NCBI GenBank assembly: GCA_003527145.1
Contig: DPSW01000347.1
Coordinates: forward strand, 364 to 6,534
Direction of reading: 5' to 3'
Origin: Clostridiaceae bacterium
GTDB taxonomy: Bacteria > Bacillota > Clostridia > Lutisporales > Lutisporaceae
Length of the DNA: 6,171 bases
The notes under the pieces are model-generated. The model worked only from the letters and a program-made list of their open reading frames with translations, had not been told where the DNA came from and made no database searches. Below are positions 1-5,148 of this stretch, one piece after another. Position numbers and translations under genes: made by a program. Each line of letters begins with the position of its first letter. Position 1 is the first letter of the stretch.

Positions 1-393
1 CAGCCATACCTCCCAGCCTAAACCCCATGCTCCTAAAGTCGGTGCCTCCCAGTTATCTTCAACAAATCTTATATCATGCTTTTTAGGGTCTATCCCCAAT
101 GCCATAAGGCTTCCCAGATATAAATCCTGTACATTATCAGGAGAAGGCTTTAGTATAACTTGATATTGATGGTGCTGATAAACTCTATTCGGGTTTTCAC
201 CATACCTGGCATCGGCGGGCCTTCTGGAAGGTTCTACATAGGCAACTCTCCAGGGTTCAGGACCCAATGCTTTAAGAAAAGTATAGGGGCTCATGGTTCC
301 CGCTCCTTTTTCAACATCATATGGTTGTGCAATGATACAATTATGCTTTGCCCAATAATTTTGCAGCGTGAGAATTATCTCTTGAAATGTCAT
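1..393 (-). CDS. glyQ: Glycyl-tRNA synthetase alpha subunit, N-terminal part (cut by window edge)
   Basis: The alpha subunit of the bacterial alpha2beta2 glycyl-tRNA synthetase holds the class II catalytic core that activates glycine with ATP in the cytoplasm. The 131 residues visible begin [10 protein letters not shown] and contain the family's highly conserved blocks: [11 protein letters not shown] (about 23-33), [16 protein letters not shown] (44-59), the motif 2 region RYGENPNR (63-70), and [18 protein letters not shown] (109-126). Full-length GlyQ is about 290-300 residues, so more than half lies outside the window; glyS would be expected beyond it. The ATG at 393 is set by a perfect AGGAGG at 406-401 with a 7-nt spacer. 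The gene is preceded by a glycine T-box, which independently supports the identification. No frameshift or unusual residue is seen in the visible part. Confidence 0.97.
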   Translation of the reverse strand, partial: MTFQEIILTLQNYWAKHNCIIAQPYDVEKGAGTMSPYTFLKALGPEPWRVAYVEPSRRPADARYGENPNRVYQHHQYQVILKPSPDNVQDLYLGSLMALGIDPKKHDIRFVEDNWEAPTLGAWGLGWEVWL

Positions 394-420
394 AAATTTT
401 CCTCCTTACAATCTTATTTA

Positions 421-464
421 GTAAAAAAAATAAAACCTTCCATCCCTGTAAGGGACGAAAGGTT
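421..464 (-). terminator. Intrinsic terminator of the glycine T-box
   Basis: On the minus strand, AACCTTTCGTCCC (464-452) pairs with GGGATGGAAGGTT (446-434) over 13 unbroken pairs, including two G-U pairs, around the loop TTACA. A T-rich tract with eight consecutive T follows (433-421). The bases 461-452 are also used by the antiterminator, so the two folds exclude each other, as expected of a T-box that works by transcription attenuation. The tract ends 27 nt before the glyQ start codon. Confidence 0.93.
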
Positions 465-613
465 ATCTTCCGCGGTTCCACCCTTATTGGCCGGCTGATG
501 CCGCCCTCTTGTTAATTAAGCTCAGGAGTGCCTTTACCACAAACGAATGCTGATTTTCACCGGCCACCAGCTCTCTAAAATTCAAGTTATAGCTACTACT
601 CTCCATCACAGCC
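421..613 (-). promoter_or_regulatory. Glycine T-box riboswitch (tRNA-Gly-sensing leader of glyQ)
   Basis: The leader binds uncharged tRNA-Gly and then lets transcription continue into glyQ. Read on the minus strand, Stem I opens with GATGGAG and its base GGAG (604-601) pairs with CTCC (528-525). The specifier is GGC at 532-530, followed by the usual purine (A529). A distal hairpin pairs GCTGGT (571-566) with ATCAGC (554-549) just after AGAGAG. The T-box consensus GGGTGGAACCGCGG lies at 483-470. The antiterminator folds fully: AAGGG (485-481) with CCCTT (454-450), the 7-nt bulge TGGAACC (480-474), then GCGGAAG (473-467) with CTTTCGT (461-455). The bulge bases TGGA complement the UCCA end of tRNA-Gly, whose discriminator base is U, so both specifier and bulge indicate glycine. 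The competing terminator is listed separately. The 5' boundary is approximate. Confidence 0.95.
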
Positions 614-635
614 AATAAAATAATTCTTGTAATAT

Positions 636-664
636 AATCTAGCAAAACCAAGTTATTTTGTCAA
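636..664 (-). promoter_or_regulatory. Sigma-A-type promoter of the glyQ T-box transcript
   Basis: A perfect -35 box TTGACA lies at 664-659 and a -10 box TAGATT (4 of 6 to TATAAT) at 641-636, separated by the optimal 17 nt. The predicted transcript start, near 629, lies about 22 nt before the T-box Stem I. The -35 box is only 5 bp beyond the stop codon of the upstream DUF4342 gene. The match is from sequence only; a TATATT one turn downstream (636-631) is spaced too far from TTGACA to be the partner. Confidence 0.75.
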
Positions 665-669
665 TAGCA

Positions 670-1200
670 TTAGGGCAAGTCCGTATCAATTTTAGGGCAG
701 CAATCCTCAGCAGTATTGCTATTGGTCATATTTTGCTTGGTATTTTTTACGTCTTCGGCAAAATCTTTGACTTTATCTGCTGCATTGACTATAGCATCAT
801 TGATAACATTATTTACATTTACTGTGTCTTTATTTTGCCTTTCAACTTCAATGGTGCATTTGGTCAGCAATGCGGCAGCGGTTCCCAGGGCAGTTATCTG
901 AGGCATAACTACAGCACTTATGGCCCCGGCGGTCACCGGTATATCCAAAATTACACTATCATCCTTTTTTACTCTTATTCGATTTACATTGCCTGACTTT
1001 ACCACAGCTTTCAGTTTATCTATAACTTCACTGCCTTTTACAGATACTGATTCTGTCCAGTTTCTGCCGCTTGATTCTTCAATGCTTATTAAGGCATCAA
1101 CCACATTGCCGTTGGCCTGTGTCAGTGCCTCCCGGGCTTCCTTATATGAAACGCCGGTCCTGTCCCTTATTATGTCTATCTTATCCAGCGTGATATCCAT
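670..1200 (-). CDS. UBA-like domain / DUF4342 protein of unknown function
   Basis: This 176-residue protein has two recognisable parts. Residues 1-43 form a UBA/EF-Ts-N-like three-helix unit with the typical pattern TGVSYKEAREAL followed by ANGNVVDALISI. Residues about 47-121 resemble DUF4342: a short basic beta-strand region (VNRIRVKKDD, 72-81), then a hydrophobic, Gly/Ala-rich stretch (86-113) that could be buried or touch a membrane. The tail is polar and ends near a CysCys pair (167-168). The start is the ATG at 1200, preceded by GGAGAGGG (1212-1205); an in-frame ATG at 1218 would sit upstream of this Shine-Dalgarno and lacks a good one. It lies 40 bp after recO and ends 5 bp before the glyQ promoter, so it is probably the last gene of the cdd-era-recO operon. 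No function is established. The UBA-like fold could suggest a protein- or ribosome-binding role, but that is inference. Confidence 0.82.
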   Translation of the reverse strand: MDITLDKIDIIRDRTGVSYKEAREALTQANGNVVDALISIEESSGRNWTESVSVKGSEVIDKLKAVVKSGNVNRIRVKKDDSVILDIPVTAGAISAVVMPQITALGTAAALLTKCTIEVERQNKDTVNVNNVINDAIVNAADKVKDFAEDVKNTKQNMTNSNTAEDCCPKIDTDLP

Positions 1201-1240
1201 TTTACCCTCTCCTTTCATTGACCAGTTATAATTATTCTCT

Positions 1241-1987
1241 TTAGAGACTTTTTATGTTATTGATAAAATCCATGGATTTAAATCTTTTGTCCAAATGTTT
1301 TTGGACAAAAACATTGATAATTTTATCAATCTCTATAAAAATAGTATTATCAATTTTTATCGTATTTAATCTCGAAATAGGTGTGGACAATAAAAGACCA
1401 AATGTTTCCAAAGCTCCTGGACTCAGTTTAACTGCATTTTTGTCGGCTGTAAAACAGCGGCTGCACAAAGCTCCTCCCAAGTCGATACTGAACTTCCACA
1501 AGCTTTCTTCATTACCGCAATTTGCACATTTTGAAATCAACGGCCTGAAGCCGCTTAAATCCATTAGTTGCATCTGATAGGCACATGATAATATGCCTAT
1601 AGGTATTTCATCATTAGATAGATAATATAAGGTTCTTGATAAAAGCAGAAATAATCTTTCACTTTGTATATCTTCATCCGTCACTGTGTCCGCCAGCTCA
1701 GCAAAATAAACGGCATAGGAAAGCTTTAACAAATCATTTCTGATATTATAAAAGGATTCTCTAAGCTCTCCTGTGCTTACATGATAGAAATTAGTCCCCT
1801 TGTACAATATCAGTTCACTGAAGGCAAAAAGCTCGCTGCTTGGCAAAAGGCTGCTTTTTGGTCTTCTGCAGCCTTTTGAAATAGCTTTGATCTTACCTTT
1901 GCTTCTTGTCAATATAGTCAGTATCCTGTCCGCCTCATTAATGTCTGTATATTTCAAAACAAGACCTTGTGTCTTAATGATTGCCAT
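1241..1987 (-). CDS. recO: DNA repair protein RecO
   Basis: RecO binds single-stranded DNA and, with RecR, loads RecA onto SSB-coated DNA in recombinational repair and gap repair. The 248-residue product matches the family length. The N-terminal OB-fold begins with the characteristic TQGLVLKYTDINEADRILTI (6-25) and continues through a basic segment (SKGCRRPKSS, 37-46). A helical domain follows, with the family-typical treble-clef zinc finger built by Cys154, Cys157, Cys175 and Cys178 (CANC and CSRC). The C-terminal helical part ends at residue 248. The ATG at 1987 follows AGAGGTG (1998-1992), which overlaps the era stop codon; the intergenic gap is 9 bp, so translation is probably coupled to era. 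The small yqzL gene found here in Bacillus is absent. The 3' end of the gene carries inverted repeats, listed separately. Confidence 0.95.
   Translation of the reverse strand: MAIIKTQGLVLKYTDINEADRILTILTRSKGKIKAISKGCRRPKSSLLPSSELFAFSELILYKGTNFYHVSTGELRESFYNIRNDLLKLSYAVYFAELADTVTDEDIQSERLFLLLSRTLYYLSNDEIPIGILSCAYQMQLMDLSGFRPLISKCANCGNEESLWKFSIDLGGALCSRCFTADKNAVKLSPGALETFGLLLSTPISRLNTIKIDNTIFIEIDKIINVFVQKHLDKRFKSMDFINNIKSL
1285..1310. repeat. Perfect 11-bp inverted repeat inside the 3' end of recO
   Basis: TTTTGTCCAAA (1285-1295) is mirrored exactly by TTTGGACAAAA (1300-1310) with a 4-nt loop, inside codons for the RecO C-terminal segment (VFVQKHLDKRF region). The hairpin can form in DNA or mRNA. 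It is not followed by a T-run, so it does not look like an intrinsic terminator. It may be a chance product of AT-rich coding sequence or an mRNA structure. Confidence 0.6.
1313..1330. repeat. 18-bp near-adjacent palindrome ATTGATAA/TTATCAAT within recO
   Basis: ATTGATAA (1313-1320) and TTATCAAT (1323-1330) form an 8-bp inverted repeat with a 2-bp centre, two bases from the larger hairpin at 1285-1310. The spacer is too short for a stable RNA hairpin but suits a dimeric protein site. It encodes the Ile/Asp/Lys-rich stretch of RecO, and low complexity is a sufficient explanation. Confidence 0.4.
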
Positions 1988-1996
1988 ATTACACCT

Positions 1997-2893
1997 CTAA
2001 TTATAACCTAAGGCCTTTAGAGCCGATAAGCTGTCCCTCCAATCCCTTTTAACCTTTACCCAGAGCTGCAGGTTCACTTTACAGTTCAATAAATTTTCTA
2101 TATCAACTCTTGATTTGCTTCCTACCGCTTTAAGCATCGACCCTTGTTTCCCTATTATTATCCTCTTGTGTGACTCCTTCTCACAATATATGGTGGCATC
2201 TATATCAATTATATCTTTGTCTTTTCTCTCTTTCATGGAAGTCACTTCAACTGCAGTTCCATGAGGAATTTCTTCTCTGGCCAACAGAAGTATTTTTTCT
2301 CTTATATATTCGGCGACGATAAACCTTTCAGGAACATCCGTTATCATGTCTTGAGGGAAATACATAGGTCCTTCAGGCAAGAATTTCACTATTTCTTTTA
2401 TCAAGTCATCTGTATTATTCCCCATTTTAGCGGATATGGGTACTATGCTGTCAAATATATTTTCATATAGTGTAATCTTTGCCAGAACGCCTTCCAATTC
2501 TCTCTTTGATATTTTATCAATCTTATTTAATGCCAATATTTTTCTCGTCTTAACATTCTTAACAGTATCAAATATGAATATATCTCCGCTTCCAATCTGG
2601 GCAGAGCAATCGATCAGAACCACAGTTACATCAACACCCTTTAAGGATTGCACAGCAGCACTTACCATATATTCACCCAGCTTATGCTTGGGTTTATGTA
2701 TTCCCGGTGTATCTAAAAAAACTATCTGATGATCCTGTTGCGTCAATATACACCTTATAGTATTTCTGGTAGTTTGGGGCTTATCGGATATAATATTTAA
2801 CCGCTCACCCATAAATGTATTTATAAGCGTAGACTTTCCCACATTAGGTCTTCCTATTATAGACACAAAGCCTGATCTAAAACCGCTATCCAT
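1997..2893 (-). CDS. era: GTPase Era
   Basis: Era is an essential GTPase that binds the 3' end of 16S rRNA and helps mature the 30S subunit. The 298-residue product shows all parts in order: G1 GRPNVGKS (14-21), G2 QTTRN (40-44), G3 DTPG (61-64), G4 NKID (123-126), G5 SAK (154-156), then the type 2 KH domain with its GKQG loop (248-251) and the end LKALGYN. The start is the ATG at 2893, preceded by AAGGAGG with a 7-nt spacer. This gives the usual family length of about 300 and places G1 near residue 14. A longer in-frame reading to 2983 would add 30 residues, overlap the end of cdd and match nothing in the family. It sits 67 bp after cdd and 9 bp before recO. Confidence 0.98.
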   Translation of the reverse strand: MDSGFRSGFVSIIGRPNVGKSTLINTFMGERLNIISDKPQTTRNTIRCILTQQDHQIVFLDTPGIHKPKHKLGEYMVSAAVQSLKGVDVTVVLIDCSAQIGSGDIFIFDTVKNVKTRKILALNKIDKISKRELEGVLAKITLYENIFDSIVPISAKMGNNTDDLIKEIVKFLPEGPMYFPQDMITDVPERFIVAEYIREKILLLAREEIPHGTAVEVTSMKERKDKDIIDIDATIYCEKESHKRIIIGKQGSMLKAVGSKSRVDIENLLNCKVNLQLWVKVKRDWRDSLSALKALGYN

Positions 2894-2960
2894 ATCATCT
2901 CCTCCTTCCATCATTTTATTTTTAATCATTGCTCTGGATGATAAATTGCCGATATCTCTT

Positions 2961-3359
2961 CTAAACTTCCTTGATTGCCTCAAATTCGGTAAATGCGTAA
3001 GGCAAAAGATCGCTCAATTTATATATCACGATTTTATGTCCATCTGTAAAAATAAGCTTCAAATCCAACCCAAACTCAGACATAAATTGCCTGCATATAC
3101 CGCAGGGATAAGTAATATCATCGCTGCTGCTGACAATTGCAATGGCCTCAAATTCTTTCTCGCCTTCTGAAATTGCTTTTGTAAAGGCTGTCCTCTCAGC
3201 GCATATCGTAGCACCATAAGATGCATTTTCAATATTACATCCGGTATATATCTTGCCGGATTTACCGAGAAGTGCGGCTCCGACTTTAAAGTTGGAATAT
3301 TTCACATAGGCCTTCTCCCTCGCTTCTTTGGCCTTCTCAATCAAAAAGTCATAACTCAT
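2961..3359 (-). CDS. cdd: Cytidine deaminase
   Basis: This enzyme hydrolyses cytidine and deoxycytidine to uridine and deoxyuridine with ammonia release, in pyrimidine salvage. At 132 residues it matches the short, homotetrameric, three-cysteine form. Visible motifs are CNIENASYGATICAERTA (41-58), with zinc ligand Cys53 and proton-shuttling Glu55, and PCGICRQ (85-91), with zinc ligands Cys86 and Cys89. The substrate-binding N-terminal region YSNFKVGAALL (21-31) is intact. The ATG at 3359 is only 4 bp after the stop of the DUF3048 gene, and its ribosome site GGAGAG lies within the last codons of that gene, so the two are probably translationally coupled. Location next to era is standard in Firmicutes. 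Confidence 0.97.
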   Translation of the reverse strand: MSYDFLIEKAKEAREKAYVKYSNFKVGAALLGKSGKIYTGCNIENASYGATICAERTAFTKAISEGEKEFEAIAIVSSSDDITYPCGICRQFMSEFGLDLKLIFTDGHKIVIYKLSDLLPYAFTEFEAIKEV

Positions 3360-3363
3360 TTGA

Positions 3364-4416
3364 TCACTCTCCGAATTCTATTTTGACATACTCTGGAACT
3401 ACTTGAATCCAGGTTATGCCTTTATTTATAAGGATCTCTTCCCCTTTTACATTTTTATATATAGTTTTGCCGCTTCGGCTGGATTTGTCCCATTCTATTT
3501 CAATAAGCTTTCCGCCCGTTAAAAGATAGCCCCTGTTCTTGCCAATATTTTTTATTTCCAGCCTTCCAACCTTATCTAACACTTTTACCCCTGCTCTTTC
3601 GACTATAATATTAGTTGCTTTAATGTCTTGTTTAGATTCCTTATCCTTCATATTATCGCCGTTTATCTGCCGATAATATACTTTTTCCTCTTTATTATAT
3701 ATATATGAGACCTTATATCTTTTATCATAATTTATAACAATTTTTTGTCCATCTCCACCATCAGGTATTACAAAATCATCGTTAAAATTGAAGTATTGAG
3801 GGGCGGTTTTATTTTCAAGCTTTTTATTCAGGGATACCTCCCTCATCATCCTTGTATTGGTATATAGATTATGGGGCATTTTTCTGTCAGTCGACCGCCA
3901 GAAAACCGGAGTACCGGTCAGATCATTATATGCATCTACCTTTAATGTTTTAATATCGCTTAATGCCTGAGGGCTGCCTCCGCAGTGAACATAAATAGAA
4001 CCAAACTCTAAAGCTTTGTCAATAAAATATGGTCTTGCACTCCTCACAGGTCCGATCTTCTCCGAAGAAATATGATGGTATATGGCCATATACCTGGTGA
4101 TATTGCCTTCTACAGGCATTTCATAAATTATGTCGGCTTCACTCAAACCGGATTGAGGCCTGGCGCTTATCTCATTATCTAGCATTACAGCAATAGGCCT
4201 GTATTTTATTTCTGCTTCATCCGTCACTGCCATGCCGGTAAGGGAACAGGTAAATTTATTTTCCTGAGCCGATTCTCCTATAGGTCCATTTTCACCCGTT
4301 GTGCTTGTTTCCGTGTCCTCATCCGGCTTTACCGGTTCTGCTTTAGGTTTACAGGCAGACCCTAATATTCCAATTATTGCAACAATTACTAAGAGAGCCC
4401 TCAAGGATGACTTCAT
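3364..4416 (-). CDS. DUF3048 family lipoprotein (YerB-like), function unknown
   Basis: The 350-residue product starts with a lipoprotein signal peptide: basic start (MKSSLR), hydrophobic core (8-19) and a lipobox ending GSAC, with Cys22 as the predicted acylated residue. Gly at -3 is less usual but allowed. A polar Glu/Thr-rich linker (about 23-52) follows. The DUF3048 N-terminal domain is clear from RPIAVMLDNEISARPQSGLS (73-92), DIIYEMPVEGNITRYMAIY (95-113) and IGPVRSARPYFID (121-133). The C-terminal domain (about 205-345) is rich in beta strands and ends WIQVVPEYVKIEFGE. It is expected to be anchored on the outer face of the membrane. The family has no established reaction. The ATG at 4416 follows AGAAGGG. 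It occupies the position where dgkA often sits between ybeY and cdd, and is coupled to cdd downstream. Confidence 0.92.
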   Translation of the reverse strand: MKSSLRALLVIVAIIGILGSACKPKAEPVKPDEDTETSTTGENGPIGESAQENKFTCSLTGMAVTDEAEIKYRPIAVMLDNEISARPQSGLSEADIIYEMPVEGNITRYMAIYHHISSEKIGPVRSARPYFIDKALEFGSIYVHCGGSPQALSDIKTLKVDAYNDLTGTPVFWRSTDRKMPHNLYTNTRMMREVSLNKKLENKTAPQYFNFNDDFVIPDGGDGQKIVINYDKRYKVSYIYNKEEKVYYRQINGDNMKDKESKQDIKATNIIVERAGVKVLDKVGRLEIKNIGKNRGYLLTGGKLIEIEWDKSSRSGKTIYKNVKGEEILINKGITWIQVVPEYVKIEFGE

Positions 4417-4460
4417 TCTAACCCTTCTTTCATTATTTTACTGTGAAAAGCCCACAACTT

Positions 4461-4525
4461 TCATTCTGAACGAAACTAAGTTGAGTAAAGAATCTAACTA
4501 ATATTCTTCGTTGCACTCAGAATGA
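4461..4525. repeat. Dispersed-repeat-like inverted module (TCATTCTGA...TCAGAATGA)
   Basis: Outer arms TCATTCTGA (4461-4469) and TCAGAATGA (4517-4525) are perfect 9-bp inverted repeats. Inner arms AAGAAT (4488-4493) and ATTCTT (4502-4507) pair next to the loop. The middle of the left half is about 9 nt longer than the right, so the stem is interrupted. The wording (cattctgaacgaa... and ...attcttcgttgcactcagaatgac) resembles short repeats known from many unrelated bacterial genomes, recalled from general knowledge and not searched. It lies in the 228-bp gap between ybeY and the DUF3048 gene; apart from this and the next module I see only AT-rich sequence there. Confidence 0.7.
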
Positions 4526-4545
4526 CGGCATATGCTTTTTTTACC

Positions 4546-4583
4546 CTGGATCGCTTCGTCACTAAAGTTTCTCGCAATGACGG
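4546..4583. repeat. Second dispersed-repeat-like half module (atcgcttcgtc...ctcgcaatgacggg)
   Basis: This stretch contains ATCGCTTCGTCACT followed by TTCTCGCAATGACG. It resembles one arm of another common bacterial intergenic repeat, whose full form has a mirrored copy ending in CATTGCGAG. The mirrored arm is not visible here, so the element appears to be a half copy. It is separated by 20 bp from the inverted module at 4461-4525. Assignment rests on recalled similarity and needs a genome-wide search. Confidence 0.5.
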
Positions 4584-4644
4584 GAAAGTATATGACCTAT
4601 AGCATTATACTAATTCAGTAATACTTATTTTTTATTTTTCATTC

Positions 4645-5121
4645 CTATCTGCTGATTTTCAATATATTCAAAATATCATCTTGCTTCTTGAACATTAATA
4701 TTTCATCTTTCCCGTCTTCATGATCATACCCCAAAAGGTGCAGCATTCCATGGACCAAAAGGAATGCGATCTCTCGTTCCTTGCTATGCCCATATTCCCC
4801 TGCCTGCTCAATAGCTTTTTCTACAGATATAACTATGTCCCCTAACGGCTGTTCTCCTTCGAAATGTTCTTCCGGGCCATCCTTAGACTCATCTTCAAAC
4901 TCCAGCATGGGAAACGATAAAACATCTGTGGGTTTATCAATATTTCTAAATTTCTTATTAAGAGCCTGTATTTCTTGATTGTCTACAAAAGATATGCTGA
5001 TTTCAAAGTTTTGATCCCATTCCTCATAATTCAATACGCCTTTTACGATCCCGTTTATAAAATTCTCCATGTCCTCAGCAACTTCCAATATGCTCTGGCG
5101 GCTATCAATTAATACTGTCAA
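4645..5121 (-). CDS. ybeY: Endoribonuclease YbeY (rRNA maturation factor)
   Basis: YbeY is a zinc-dependent single-strand endoribonuclease needed for 16S rRNA 3'-end processing and 70S ribosome quality control. With the chosen start the protein has 158 residues. It carries FRNIDKPTDVLSFP (58-71, including the conserved Arg59), GDIVIS (94-99) and the metal signature HGMLHLLGYDH, whose His124, His128 and His134 are the zinc ligands. I chose TTG at 5121 because GGAGTGG (5133-5127) lies 8 nt upstream of it and the resulting N-terminus (M)TVLIDSRQ resembles that of clostridial homologues. GTG at 5142 or ATG at 5136 would add up to 7 residues but have only weak upstream purine tracts. An acidic insert (EDESKDGPEEHFEGE) precedes GDIVIS. 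It follows pgpH by 27 bp, the usual neighbour. Confidence 0.96.
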   Translation of the reverse strand: MTVLIDSRQSILEVAEDMENFINGIVKGVLNYEEWDQNFEISISFVDNQEIQALNKKFRNIDKPTDVLSFPMLEFEDESKDGPEEHFEGEQPLGDIVISVEKAIEQAGEYGHSKEREIAFLLVHGMLHLLGYDHEDGKDEILMFKKQDDILNILKISR

Positions 5122-5126
5122 TATAT

Positions 5127-5133
5127 CCACTCC
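5127..5133 (-). promoter_or_regulatory. Ribosome binding site deciding a TTG start for ybeY
   Basis: GGAGTGG (5133-5127) is the only good Shine-Dalgarno near the 5' end of ybeY and lies 8 nt before TTG at 5121-5119. The competing GTG (5142) and ATG (5136) lie on or before this site and cannot use it. The choice is a prediction. Confidence 0.55.
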
Positions 5134-5148
5134 CATTCTCACTGATAT

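Noticed and set aside
160..498. Plus-strand open frame of 112 codons
   Set aside because: It lies antisense to glyQ and the T-box, has no ribosome site or recognisable protein family, and crosses the structured leader.
1285..1310. Terminator at the end of recO
   Set aside because: The hairpin lies within the coding sequence with no T-run after it, and the next gene follows 40 bp after recO with a good ribosome site.
2894..2983. 30-residue N-terminal extension of Era
   Set aside because: It overlaps the end of cdd, lacks a good ribosome site, and exceeds the family length, whereas the ATG at 2893 has AAGGAGG at ideal spacing.
4301..4501. Plus-strand open frame running into the repeat modules
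   Set aside because: It is antisense to the DUF3048 signal peptide and then reads through repeat sequence; such repeats commonly create spurious short frames.
4461..4583. CRISPR array or insertion sequence
   Set aside because: There are only two dissimilar modules, no regular repeat-spacer pattern, no transposase and no target duplication that I can see.
4604..4609. TATAAT on the minus strand as a promoter for the DUF3048-cdd-era-recO part
   Set aside because: The -10 match is perfect but there is no -35 box or extended -10 at the right distance in this AT-rich stretch, and it lies about 190 bp from the gene.
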